Shown here in pieces: positions 12,348 to 22,440 of a stretch of 64,000 bases of DNA. The stretch lies in the NCBI GenBank assembly GCA_014843695.1, contig CM026391.1, positions 37,881,515-37,945,514 of the forward strand. Reading direction: 5' to 3'. The notes under the pieces were generated by a model. The model ran no database searches and was not told where the DNA came from. It worked only from the letters and a program-made list of their open reading frames with translations. Each line of letters opens with the position of its first letter. Position 1 is the stretch's first letter. The position numbers and the translations under genes were made by a program. Source of the stretch: Archivesica marissinica (Eukaryota; Mollusca; Bivalvia; Venerida; Vesicomyidae).

Positions 12348-12512
12348 TGTTTGTGGCAGCTAGTACCGTTTGTTTGGTGCATTCATATTTGATATGCGTA
12401 ACTCCTATCAATATAGCGTTAGGAAGCTATACTTGCGTAGGTCCATGTATTACCTTTGTCTGTCTGTAGTAATGGAAGTACAATTTCACATTCATTTCAT
12501 ATACCGGTATAC

Positions 12513-13085
12513 TTAAAGCAGCATTACATCGTAATAAAGGATGTTTTGGCTAAAATATATATACTAATATGTATGTGTTTACAACAATCGAAATAGTCGC
12601 TCAGAATCGATAAAATTCCAATAAATTTAAACCGTCGTATACGTGAATTTGTTTATCAACACAGGCAATATAAACACGCACAGCGCGCATGCGTAAAACA
12701 ACAGAGGATGTAGAAAACAACGTATATATTTTGAACATGAAAGACTATCTATCTATCTTCCTCTAATGTCGACCCCCTCGCGGGGATGTAGAAATGTACC
12801 TAAAAGACTTAGCTAATAGAGGTATGAATCAAGTAATTTAATTAAAAAAGACAACGTGGGACAAATGGGGAAGATGCATTCCGAATGTAAACAAGTGCGT
12901 GACCGATCGACTCGGAAAGTCCTACTTTCGGTTTCGAGTTTGTTTTATCGCAAAAAAACAATGTTTACCAAATGATCATAAGCATACAAAGTATAATGTT
13001 ATAATGTGTAGCAGCATTACTACCCATACGTAAAAATTGAATTTTTCAAATATCTTTTATTTCATACGATGTAATGCTGCTTTAA
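12513..13085. mobile_element. 573-bp MITE bounded by TTAA, nested SINE fragment inside
   Basis: Inverted termini share CTTAAAGCAGCATTACATCG (right end as its complement), and TTAA lies at 12513-12516 and 13082-13085. TTAA target duplication is characteristic of piggyBac-type transposition, though ends of this kind are not the usual piggyBac CCY termini. There is no transposase, so it is non-autonomous. A SINE F-like piece lies inside at about 12765-12826. Confidence 0.75.
12763..12830 (-). mobile_element. SINE family F fragment nested in the MITE
   Basis: TAATGTCGACCCCCTCGCGG and the following ATGTAGAAATGTACCT parallel the terminal 60 bp of the copy at 11872-12064. The tRNA-like head is absent. 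Confidence 0.6.
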
Positions 13086-13479
13086 GGACCATTGAGCATA
13101 AAGCGTTGTCGAAATCCTGCATTTGAAGCTCTATACTGAATTATGCAGATAAACGAGGGCATGTCTGTGTATAACAGCTAGTAATTGCGTTAAAGAAGTC
13201 GATGTGTGTGACACCATGTATGTGTAAATATAAACATCAGATTAAGAGATCTATATGTAGCACTCATGGACAATTTATTCGTACATTTCAGCGTATTTGT
13301 TGAATATGCATACTTTTTTAATATTCCTCAAAATAACAAATATGCAATTCAAATTTACACTATAAATCGATCACAACCCGCATTTGGATCAATATTCGCA
13401 TATATCCCGTGCTACCTTAGATGGGTTAAAAACCACTGGTAGTCAACTTTTGTGTGATTGTTTTGTGGTTTGTTTTCAG

Positions 13480-13615
13480 ACCAAAACTCCAAATGCGAGC
13501 TTCCACATAGTGCACAGCTGAAACGCTGTATACACACCCAGTATGGACTTGGACTTAATAAACAAGTTGAAATGATACGAAACGGATATGCCGTAACTGT
13601 AGCAGATATATGCAG
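13480..13615 (+). CDS. Candidate internal exon, Cys-containing unknown protein
   Basis: A strong acceptor (GTTTGTTTTCAG, ending at 13479) precedes a 136-nt open segment that ends at a strong donor (ATATGCAG before GTATGTG). In the open frame it encodes a segment with three Cys, including SKCELPHSAQLKRCIHTQ and ending VTVADIC. The exon is bounded by partial codons on both sides. No known family is recognised. The frame at 15430-15485 ends with a similar AADIC sequence encoded by CAGATATATGC, so the two could be related exons. Splice sites and frame agree, but expression is unproven. Confidence 0.5.
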
Positions 13616-13729
13616 GTATGTGCACATCCCACGTAACCCGATTCAACACATTGATTTAATTTTGTGAGGATAAAGTACAACGCGAACGTATCGTGCTCCA
13701 TTTCCCAAAAACGGTCTGTAGCTGCTTAT

Positions 13730-14007
13730 GTGGAAGTCGTGATAGCGCAGTGAAAGCGCGTTCGCTTCAGATGCGAAAGGTCTGGAGTTCGAGCTCCACT
13801 GGAGCCGTTATGATTGTGCCCTTAGGCAAGGCATTTAAATTCCACATTGCCTCTTCTCTCTCCTTCATGGCGATGGATTCCATCAGGAATGAGGTATCGA
13901 GAGTGATTAATATAAGTGGAAAGAACTTGTTTCGCAATCGAGCTAAAATAAATTTGTATAAGCTAAAATAAAGACATGTTTGTGTTGAATCGGTTGTCTA
14001 GGCTGAT
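13730..14007 (+). mobile_element. SINE family C copy with 13-bp target-site duplication
   Basis: The tRNA-like head starts GAAGTCGTGATAGCGCAGTG and has box B-like GGAGTTCGAGCTCC. The body includes GAGCCGTTATGATTGTGCCC and GATGGATTCCATCAGGAATG and ends in CTAAAATAAA. TGTAGCTGCTTAT flanks it perfectly at 13717-13729 and 14008-14020. The copy at 14609-14844 lies in the opposite orientation. Confidence 0.93.
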
Positions 14008-14039
14008 TGTAGCTGCTTATTGAAGAGCTGTCGACGTGG

Positions 14040-14320
14040 TGGTGTTTTATTTGTTGTGTAAGTCTGTATTGGGGAACTCGCTTGGTGTAAGGTACCGGGC
14101 TGGTCAGGCTATAAATTGCTTGTTTTTAGTGTCACCCCTATTAAAAGAGCCAGCCAGCGCGCTCGCTCGCTCGCTCGCTCGCTTCTGACCAATGCAACCA
14201 GAGTTCGATCCTCTGACCTGGTAGTATGTGAGATGGTACGGTGGTTGCCAGATCGGACAGGTGTGTTTTCTCCGAGTACTCTGGTTTCCTCCCACACTAA
14301 AGACCATATATACGCTTTCA
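14040..14320 (+). mobile_element. SINE family D-like sequence with microsatellite
   Basis: Contains a box B-like AGAGTTCGATCC, then TGAGATGGTACGGTGG, CCAGATCGGACAGGT and TTTTCTCCGAGTACTCTGG. The same series appears near 55500. A (GCTC)n tract lies at about 14159-14183, within what would be the tRNA-like part. TTGGGGAACTCGCTTG with GTACCGGG at 14071-14100 also occurs inverted at about 36510-36545. Boundaries are unclear. Confidence 0.5.
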
Positions 14321-14324
14321 TCCG

Positions 14325-14372
14325 GTCCGTCCGTCCCCGTCCGTCCGTCCGTCCGTCCGCCCGTCCGTCCGC
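14325..14372. repeat. (GTCC)n microsatellite
   Basis: About eleven imperfect copies of GTCC immediately after the SINE D-like sequence. Interruptions include CCCC and GCCC. Confidence 0.95.
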
Positions 14373-14608
14373 TTATATTCTACTGCATATTGTCTCTGAA
14401 ACGTTATTGATGATTTATTGACGATTACGATATAATTCCACCCTATGAAGCGTGCAGAGTTCTGTCATGTGGCTTCAATGTCGAAGTCACACTTAGTTCT
14501 TGCTAGCTGGCTTCTGTTTGATCTTGTTAGATCATAGCTTGGAAGGTGATGAAAAGCAGAATATATTAACGACTGTGCATTCAAGTATTACAGTAGTATC
14601 TATATTTT

Positions 14609-14844
14609 AGTTTATACAAATTTATTTTAGCTCGATTGCGAAACAAGTTCTTATAGCTTATACTAATCACTCTCGAGACCTCATTCCGGATGGAATCCAT
14701 CGCCACGAGGGAGAGAGAAGAGGCATGTGGAATTTAAATGCCTTGCCTAAAGACACAATCGTAACGGCTCCAGCGGGGCTCGAACTCCGGGCATTTCGCA
14801 CGTGAAGCGAACGCGCTACCACTGAGCTATCACGACTTCCACTA
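14609..14844 (-). mobile_element. SINE family C copy, inverted, with 12-bp target-site duplication
   Basis: Reverse complement of the family C element. The minus-strand head reads GAAGTCGTGATAGCTCAGTG with box B-like GAGTTCGAGCCCC. The 3' tail (TTATTTTAGCTCGATTGCG on the plus strand) lies at the low-coordinate end. TATCTATATTTT flanks it at 14597-14608 and 14845-14856. Relative to 13730-14007 its head keeps a more canonical box A, so it is probably the less damaged copy in that region. Confidence 0.93.
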
Positions 14845-14942
14845 TATCTATATTTTGCATTTGACTATACATGTACCATAATAAATATGTACTGTATTAC
14901 GGTGTTTTACTATCTGGTTGCACTCTCGTTCCATTTGAATAA

Positions 14943-15187
14943 TGTTACATTTTATGTTATATTTTGGGTTCTACGCCTGCATCTATATCGCCGGCGGTCA
15001 GTTTACCTAACAACACCTTTCCTGGGCAGGCTCCAGCGGTTAACCAGTAATTGGGTGCACCAACCTCCGTAAGAAACTGCCAACTTTTTCATATAAATGA
15101 GACACGGTCTGAACGGTGAGTGATGATAGGTTACAGTGGTATTCAAGTCAGCGAACTTAACCACTCGACCACGGAGGCGGACTCCAA
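14943..15187 (-). mobile_element. SINE family B copy with 8-bp target-site duplication
   Basis: Minus-strand element with the family B body (CCTGCCCAGGAAAGGTGTTG, CCGGCGATATAG) and a tRNA-like head ending at the GTCCGCCTCCG end. TTGAATAA occurs at 14935-14942 and 15188-15195. The GGGTTCGAGCCCCGCT segment seen in other copies is damaged here (CCGTTCAGACC side), so box B is impaired. Confidence 0.85.
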
Positions 15188-15209
15188 TTGAATAAAGCCG
15201 AGGGTAATA

Positions 15210-15505
15210 TGGCTGTCTCTCCCACTTTTCTCATTGTTATTTTGTTAATGTTTACAAGTTTTGCTACAACTCTTTTCAGCGTGTATAAAAACGTCACAGA
15301 ATGCATTGGAAACACACTCATAGACTGTCCGGTGAACGCCGCTTACTTCAATTCCATATTCTGTGGTTCCATGCCGACATCTTGTCACTGTCCAGTGAAC
15401 CTTCACAAGGAACGCCTTGCACGGGTATCCTCGTCAGTGAGAATAGTGCCAGAAATATGGATGTTATTGCTGCAGATATATGCTTTATTAGACATGAGTC
15501 TTTAA
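15210..15505 (+). CDS. Possible small secreted Cys-rich protein or its pseudogene
   Basis: Begins MAVSPTFLIVILLMFTSF, a convincing signal-peptide-like hydrophobic start, and continues with Cys at spaced positions (VTECIGNTLIDC, FCGSMPTSCHC). The frame ends after about 98 codons. In the third forward frame the same DNA encodes TPCTGILVSENSARN and then AADICF, which resembles the end of the candidate exon at 13480-13615. A frameshift may therefore separate the signal-peptide part from the conserved C-terminal part, or splicing may join them. The ATG lies just downstream of a SINE insertion. No family is recognised. Confidence 0.35.
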
Positions 15506-15699
15506 GACTAAGACTGGTGTTCAATACAACGATAATCTTAAGGCTCGTTTTAACCGAAATGTCGCATTCAATTCAATGCATATGCAAAAGTATTGTCAAC
15601 TCAAACATATACTAAAAGGAAAGTCATAGAACAATGTGCCCAAGATAATGTGGCACTTAGGCAGCTATAGTGCAAAGTGCAAGCGGACATGTTAATGGT

Positions 15700-15973
15700 T
15701 ATATATATGTTATATTTCGGGTTTTACGCCTGCATCAGCACCATTTTGGGCTATATCGCCGGCGGGCAGTTTACTTAGCAACACATTTCCTGGGCAGACT
15801 CCAGCGGTTAACCAGTACGTAGGTGCACCAACCTCCGTAAGAAACTGTCAACTTTTTCATATAAATGAGACACGGTCTGAGCGGGGCTCGAACCCGTGAT
15901 CATCAGTGATGATAGGTTACAGTGGTATTCAAGTCAGCGACCTTAACCACTCGACCACGGAGGCGGACCCGAA
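15700..15973 (-). mobile_element. SINE family B copy, full length, with 11-bp target-site duplication
   Basis: On the minus strand the tRNA-like head has TGGTCGAGTGGTTAAGGTCG, a long variable-arm region like class II (Ser/Leu) tRNAs, and box B-like GGGTTCGAGCCCCGCTC. The body carries CTGCCCAGGAAATGTGTTGC and CCGGCGATATAGCCC and ends GTAAAACCCGAAATATAAC. ATGTTAATGGT lies at 15689-15699 and 15974-15984. The insertion abuts the 33-bp minisatellite. Confidence 0.95.
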
Positions 15974-16007
15974 ATGTTAATGGTCCACTGGATTGATCAT
16001 CAGCATC

Positions 16008-17551
16008 ATCTACAGTGCAGGCCTCATTCGTTCTTGCATCATATACAGTGCATGCCTCATTCGTTCTTGCATCATATACAGTGCATGCCTCATTCGTTCT
16101 TGCATCATATACAGTGCATGCCTCATTCGTTCTTGCATCATATACAGTGCATGCCTCATTCGTTCTTGCATCATATACAGTGCATGCCTCATTCGTTCTT
16201 GCATCATATACAGTGCATGCCTCATTCGTTCTTGCATCATATACAGTGCATGCCTCATTCGTTCTTGCATCATATACAGTGCATGCCTCATTCGTTCTTG
16301 CATCATATACAGTGCATGCCTCATTCGTTCTTGCATCATATACAGTGCATGCCTCATTCGTTCTTGCATCATATACAGTGCATGCCTCATTCGTTCTTGC
16401 ATCATATACAGTGCATGCCTCATTCGTTCTTGCATCATATACAGTGCATGCCTCATTCGTTCTTGCATCATATACAGTGCATTCCTCATTCGTTCTTGCA
16501 TCATATACAGTGCATGCCTCATTCGTTCTTGCATCATATACAGTGCATGCCTCATTCGTTCTTGCATCATATACAGTGCATGCCTCATTCGTTGCATCAT
16601 ATACAGTGCATGCCTCATTCGTTCTTGCATCATATACAGTGCATGCCTCATTCGTTCTTGCATCATATTCAGTGCATGCCTCATTCGTTCTTGCATCATA
16701 TACAGTGCATGCCTCATTCGTTCTTGCATCATATACAGTGCATGCCTCATTCGTTCTTGCATCATATACAGTGCATGCCTCATTCGTTCTTGCATCATAT
16801 ACAGTGCATGCCTCATTCGTTCTTGCATCATATACAGTGCATGCCTCATTCGTTCTTGCATCATATACAGTGCATGCCTCATTCGTTCTTGCATCATATA
16901 CAGTGCATGCCTCATTCGTTCTTGCATCATATACAGTGCATGCCTCATTCGTTCTTGCATCATATACAGTGCATGCCTCATTCGTTCTTGCATCATATAC
17001 AGTGCATGCCTCATTCGTTCTTGCATCATATACAGTGCATGCCTCATTCGTTCTTGCATCATATACAGTGCATGCCTCATTCGTTCTTGCATCATATACA
17101 GTGCATGCCTCATTCGTTCTTGCATCATATACAGTGCATGCCTCATTCGTTCTTGCATCATATACAGTGCATGCCTCATTCGTTCTTGCATCATATACAG
17201 TGCATGCCTCATTCGTTCTTGCATCATATACAGTGCATGCCTCATTCGTTCTTGCATCATATACAGTGCATGCCTCATTCGTTCTTGCATCATATACAGT
17301 GCATGCCTCATTCGTTCTTGCATCATATACAGTGCATGCCTCATTCGTTCTTGCATCATATACAGTGCATGCCTCATTCGTTCTTGCATCATATACAGTG
17401 CATGCCTCATTCGTTCTTGCATCATATACAGTGCATGCCTCATTCGTTCTTGCATCATATACAGTGCATGCCTCATTCGTTCTTGCATCATATACAGTGC
17501 ATGCCTCATTCATTCTTGCATCATATACAGTGCATGCCTCTTTCGTTCTTG
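16008..17551. repeat. 33-bp minisatellite, nearly homogeneous (about 47 copies)
   Basis: Unit of 33 bp with CAGTGCATGCCTCATTCG and TTCTTGCATCATATA. Very few differences occur across more than 1.5 kb: one unit lacks CTT (about 16591), and single substitutions lie near 16485, 16668, 17513 and 17541. Because 33 is divisible by three and the unit has no stop in five frames, apparent proteins of about 500 residues appear on both strands (for example repeats of NEACTVYDART). None shows a non-repeat domain or splice context, so these are not called as genes. Confidence 0.97.
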
Positions 17552-17771
17552 TGTATACTGTTACATTATCATCCCAGGTTAGTTCGCTGAGTCAGTTCAA
17601 AACACAAGCCGTCTAAATATGACAACACATTTACTTTCATATAATGACAACAGTTTCCTCGCAATATAACACTATACATCAACTATTCTCAAATTGTATG
17701 CTGAAATAAAATACTGTATATATTTATGCCTCGTGGTAGATTGGTTCAAATGAGTACTTTTGTTTATTAGG

Positions 17772-18489
17772 GTCGTACTTGGGACAGACGCTTACATACA
17801 TTATATCAACTTGGGAGAGACGCTTACAGATGTATATTAATTAACTTGGGAGAGACGCTTACAGATGTATATTAATTAACTTGGGAGAGACGCTTACAGA
17901 ACTATATTAATTAACTTGGGAAAGACGCTTACAGAAGTATATTAATCAACGTGGGAGAGATGCTTACAGAAGTGTATTAATCAACTTGGAAGAGACGCTT
18001 ACAGAAGTACATTAATCAACTTGGGAGAGACGCTTACAGAAGTGTATTAATCAACTTGGGAGAGACGCTTACAGAAGTACATTAATCAACTTCGGATAGA
18101 CGCTTACAGAAGTATATTAATCAACTTGGGAGAGGTGCTTGCAGAAGTGTATTAATCAACTTGGGAGAGACGCTTACAGAAGTATATTAATCAACTTGGG
18201 AGAGACGCTTACAGAAGTATATTAATCAACGTGGGAGAGACGCTTACAGAAGTGCATTAATCAACTTCGGAGAGGCGCTTGCAGAAGTACACTAATCAAC
18301 GTGGGAGAGGCGCTTGCAGAAGTACACTCATCAACGTGGGAGAGACGCTTACAGAAGTACATTAATCAACTTCGGAGAGGCGCTTGCAGAAGTACACTAA
18401 TCAACTTGGGAGAGGCGCTTACAGAAGTACATTAATCAACTTGGGAGAGGCGCTTACAGATGTATATTAATCAACTTGGGAGAGACGCA
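17772..18489. repeat. 35-bp minisatellite (about 20 copies), diverged
   Basis: Units resemble CTTGGGAGAGACGCTTACAG plus AAGTATATTAATCAA. Frequent substitutions (AGAGGCGCTTGCAG, ACACTAATCAACG) show that it is older or less homogenised than the neighbouring 33-bp array. Confidence 0.95.
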
Positions 18490-18599
18490 AAACAACGCAC
18501 AAAATAACAACTAAGTATTGATCATTCAAAACAATATTAACTATGATGATCTGTTTAGATATTGACAAATGATCTACGACGCTCAAATGCTTTAAAACC

Positions 18600-19600
18600 G
18601 TAAATGGATAATTTCAGAACTGCATTTCATTTTCTAATTGCATTAACGTAACACATTTAACATTATTATGTATATGCCAATACTATTTCTTGATGTAAAG
18701 TGTTCTTAAATAAGTATAAAGTGAGCATTCAATAATAAAATGATATCCATCCTCTAACGTGTTACATACATTACATTTCCTTTCATTGTAGTAGACTTTG
18801 TTTGTTTTTCCATCTACTACATTCAATTTCCAATCTATGTGATGACATTCGTAACGTAGACAAATCAATTAGATATTTTTTTACATTTGTTAACTCAAGA
18901 TAAGGTTGAAAATTAAAACTAGCAATCAATCTTATTCTCTAATATAGTATTCCAATATTGGACGTTGCTTAACAATCAAACGGAATATATTAAAATCACC
19001 CAAAAAACCTAATCTGGAAAGTAAATCCTTAATTTCAGAGACCCAGTTTACTTTCACCGGGTGTAATTCCAAATCACATTTTAACATATTGTAAGCTATT
19101 TTGATGTACCTGTTTATCTTCTGATCTGCATATGTTCAACCAGTATCTTATGACAATGAAAAACCGTTTAAAAGATATGGTGGTCGACCCATTTGACCAC
19201 ATACGAAACTATTTTGAGTTCACATCTTTATTCTTTTACAATATTAATTGCATTATTTCGATATGTTATTTAGACCTTTGTTAAAACCACACACATCTGA
19301 TGCATAATTTAAAATAGGTGTCATAAATTTATCGAAAAGTTCCATCATATGTTTTATAACATCGAGAATTTTACCACGGACAACATATTTAATTAATGTG
19401 TACAACAAAATCAAATGCTTTTGTAAATTCTACAAATATTGTCAACAGTACTCATAATCCTTTCTAAAGCAGGGCGTGTGTTTCAATGGTACTATAATCG
19501 TCAGCACAATAGTTTAATATATTATTTAAAATATCGTGTAGCACTGAGTAAGGTACCACTTGTTTGGATTTCCTTATCACCTTGTTTAAATATCGAAAGG
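18600..19600 (-). pseudogene. APE-type LINE ORF2 remnant
   Basis: Minus-strand fragments in several frames match LINE reverse-transcriptase and C-terminal sequence. In 5'-to-3' order they include a piece like LSIFKQGDKEIQ, an ETHALL piece, a VEFTKAFDFV-like piece, MTPILNYASDVCGFNKG, and RYIKIAYNMLKCDLEL followed by VKVNWVSEIKDLLSRLG. The C-terminal Cys-His motif is RKCNVCNTLEDGYHFIIEC. This order is normal for ORF2 of APE-type LINEs of the jockey/CR1-like kind. Frameshifts, stops and a missing central RT region (no FADD motif seen) make it non-functional. Confidence 0.85.
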
Positions 19601-19762
19601 CAGGTACAACCAACCCATTTGCTTTTTTTCCCTCGACAAAAAAATGTATCGTATACTGCAATCATATAATTACATATTAATCTCTGATTTGTTCTTAGTA
19701 TTGTATGTAGATATGTAATGTATTGTATGAAAAAATGCAATAAAATATTATTTTAAAAAAAC
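19600..19762. repeat. Dispersed repeat, inverted partner of 8652-8850
   Basis: About 150 bp nearly identical to the reverse complement of 8652-8822. It is contiguous with the LINE remnant on its left and ends with AATAAAATATT on the plus strand. Confidence 0.7.
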
Positions 19763-20142
19763 ATATTTTGTTGAAAAACTTATATCAATAAGATCACACG
19801 TATAAACAGAATAACATTAACGGCAACATATTGCATATGGTATTGGTAGGTATACATTCGCATATATATTAGAATGTCATTTGTCAAGGTAATTAACTAA
19901 AATACAATACATGTACATGATGTAAATACCCTATATGGATCAAAATAACGCATACACTCGTCATGTATTAGGTAGCAAAATTTCTGCAACAAGACTAGAA
20001 TGATAAACATTGCTATTCAACATCGTTTTCGACTATTCATCACATGTTTGTTATTTAAGTTACGATACACTTACATACTCTCTCTCTATATAAGTATATA
20101 TATGATTCAGAACATTTTCTTGGCTGGCCAACGAAAGTATGC

Positions 20143-20206
<64 letters not shown>

Positions 20207-20600
20207 TTATATGTAGTTGTACATACAATGTGTGCTATAATTAGAAAACTGTCAGTATATATGTGAGATGCTATAAATAGAAAAATGTAGCTCTGCTTCA
20301 TTGATACGTTAGTATGCATATCAACACAAGTTACAGGACAATCATATTCGAATCGGCTATGAAACTTTAGCTGACAAAAGTTCGTTCTCTCAGCTGATCA
20401 GACGTATGTTTTGACTGGCGTCCATTACCACGAGGGTGCCGTCATAAGTGCAAACACAATTCAGGAAGCGATCCTTAACGAGCTATGTTTCTTATTAGAA
20501 TTTCATTGCACAGAAACGTCTATTGGAATATGGGAAAAAAGGAATTAAGATTTTTTTAATTATCAAAATCAATTGCATCTAACTGATGTAGTGAGCTGAT
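19763..20600. other. AT-rich interval with an (AT)n microsatellite
   Basis: A perfect (AT)n run of about 60 bp spans roughly 20144-20205. The open frame with IYIYIY across it is an artefact. Nothing else was recognised. Confidence 0.6.
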
Positions 20601-20609
20601 CGTCGTCTC

Positions 20610-20863
20610 CAATACTTAAATGTTAAAATAAATGATACTTGAGCGTATATGGACCAAATACTGATGCTATTAATTTCTTTAATGCACTCGAACAAGTTAT
20701 TGTAAACAATGACGAAACTACCTATTGCTTTAATACAGTACTTGATATTGAAATGGACAACAGTATTGAAGAACAGATACAAAGAAACTCTAAACTGCAT
20801 ATCAAAATGGAACATTATTTGACTGATTTGACTCATAATTATATTAGCGAGTCAAAAATCTAG
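20610..20863 (+). pseudogene. L1/Tx1-like LINE endonuclease fragment
   Basis: The plus-strand frame contains VYGPNTDAINFFNALEQVI and later FNTVLDIEMDNS. This resembles the IYGPN-D-FF-L and GDFN-VLD-D motifs of the apurinic endonuclease domain in L1/Tx1-group LINEs. The GDFN core is degraded (YCFN). Only about 75 codons remain. Confidence 0.65.
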
Positions 20864-20892
20864 ATCAAAATTAATTTACGTTGCACTCTAAT

Positions 20893-20950
20893 ACCTTAGT
20901 AGGGTTCTTTTATGACAATTAAGGAATTAATTCCTACAAAGGCATTGTTT
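20893..20950. repeat. Short dispersed repeat, inverted partner near 28965-29025
   Basis: TAGTAGGGTTCTTTT, GGAATTAATTCCTACAAAGG and the following sequence recur in inverse orientation at about 28965-29025. The GGAATTAATTCC palindrome is conserved in both. Possibly a relic of the same repeat family. Confidence 0.6.
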
Positions 20951-21107
20951 TGGTATATGCAATATATAGGGTTCACTAATAACATGGTAAAATACCACCA
21001 CAGTCTTCCGATGCTAAATGCCATTTATTGGGGTAAAAAGTTGAAACGTTTCCGACAAAAATGATGTATTTTTTCAAGATTTATCAACAACAACACATTT
21101 TTATTTG

Positions 21108-21378
21108 TGTGTGTGTTTTTACGTTTATTTATCGTCTCTACCGGTTGCCTCCTGAAGAGATTAGTCATTTTAGATGTTGGAGGATAGTGCATGATACAGA
21201 AAGAGAACCATTCCAGTCTCTTCTGGTTCTTTTATGTGCACGATGTAAAGCACAGACACGATACATCGATTTAACGCCCCATCTGAAAGACTTAATTTTA
21301 TTAGGGTCAGGCGGGGGATCGAACCTGCGATCCCTGGATTACCAGTCCAGTGTGTTACCACTGGACTACAGATCCGTC
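21108..21378 (-). mobile_element. SINE family A copy
   Basis: Minus-strand tRNA-like head (GACGGATCTGTAGTCCAGTG, an anticodon-loop-like CTGGTAA, box B-like GGTTCGATCCCCC). The body matches 30760-31052 almost end to end. TTTTTAT on both sides could be a duplication, but T-runs make it unreliable. Confidence 0.88.
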
Positions 21379-21586
21379 TTTTTTTTATCTATGTCAGGTT
21401 ACAGGTTATGTAACATCATGACATGGATATGTTATACAAAATATAAACATTGGGTTGCATGGGGGACTGCAATTGTATTATTTATCTAATAGACAATAAC
21501 AAAATTATAATACAATTTGCGGAAACAATTAGCAATATATACTTCAAAGTGATTGTATGGGTCGCATACATATATACTGTTCATTT

Positions 21587-21779
21587 TTGCCCCGCTCAGA
21601 CTGTGTTTCATTTATATGAAAAAGTTGGTAGTTTCTTACGGAGGTCGTGCACCCAAGTACTGATTAACCGCTGAAAAGCCTGCCCAGGAAAGTTGTTGTT
21701 AGGTAAACTGCCCGCCGGCGATATAGCCCAAAAATGGTGCTGATGCAGTCGTAAAACCCGAAATATAACATAATATCTG
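21587..21779 (+). mobile_element. SINE family B copy, 5' truncated, with 10-bp target-site duplication
   Basis: Starts at GCCCCGCTCAGACTGTG, within or just after box B, so most of the tRNA-like head is absent. The rest follows the family to GTAAAACCCGAAATATAAC. CTGTTCATTT lies at 21577-21586 and 21780-21789, showing that the truncation happened during insertion (incomplete reverse transcription) and not by later deletion. Confidence 0.92.
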
Positions 21780-21999
21780 CTGTTCATTTATTTGATACAT
21801 AGGTTTGCTCATATAAATATGTAGTATCAATATATTTACATATACAAAGAAATGGTATCCTACATAAACAATTGAATTTTTTTAAGGTTTATTCAGTTCA
21901 TTATTTACAGATATTTACTGAACAATACACACATGTATTAACACAATAATCATACATTCAAAACCAATGCACATTATAATACTAAATGTATAGATATAT

Positions 22000-22440
22000 A
22001 TATATATATATGAATTGAATTAAGATTTCAAAATAGTTTCAATTTCCCTAAAGAACAAAGTATTTTTTGTTACGTTTAGAATATTCATTCATAATTGTTA
22101 TTTCACTTTTCATTATATCAACATATTTCCGTCTGTTCTCACTGATAATATAAGACTTGTATATAGAAAACCCAATTATGGTGAACAACAAATTGATGTC
22201 TCGATATTCAAAATAATCTATCTTGTAACCTAACACAATTGCAGATAGTCTATTAAAATTCTTATTTATTCCACATTGTCTATATATATACGTAATTGTT
22301 GCCAAAATGGTACCACGCTGTTGCAAGATATGAAAAAATGTTCATATGTATCAACACTAGTTACATAACAAACAGTTTGGAGAATTTGTTAATTTCCATT
22401 TGAATACAGTTTTATTCTTTATTATAGTCTCATCTATGTA
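22000..22440 (-). pseudogene. LINE ORF2 C-terminal fragment (L1/Tx1-like)
   Basis: Minus-strand translation gives KWKLTNSPNCLLCN and TYEHFFISCN, then an ILATITYIYRQCGINKNF stretch ending near 22048. A Cys-x-x-Cys followed by HxFxxC is the C-terminal motif of L1/Tx1-group ORF2 proteins. At least one stop or frameshift separates the parts. The 3' flanking DNA lies toward 21870. Confidence 0.7.

Noticed and set aside
15903..17616. Proteins of about 500 residues on both strands in the 33-bp array
   Set aside because: Five frames are open at once because 33 is divisible by three. The minus-strand frame runs into a SINE. Nothing supports translation.
20144..20266. A coding frame with an IYIYIY stretch
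   Set aside because: It is a translated (AT)n microsatellite.
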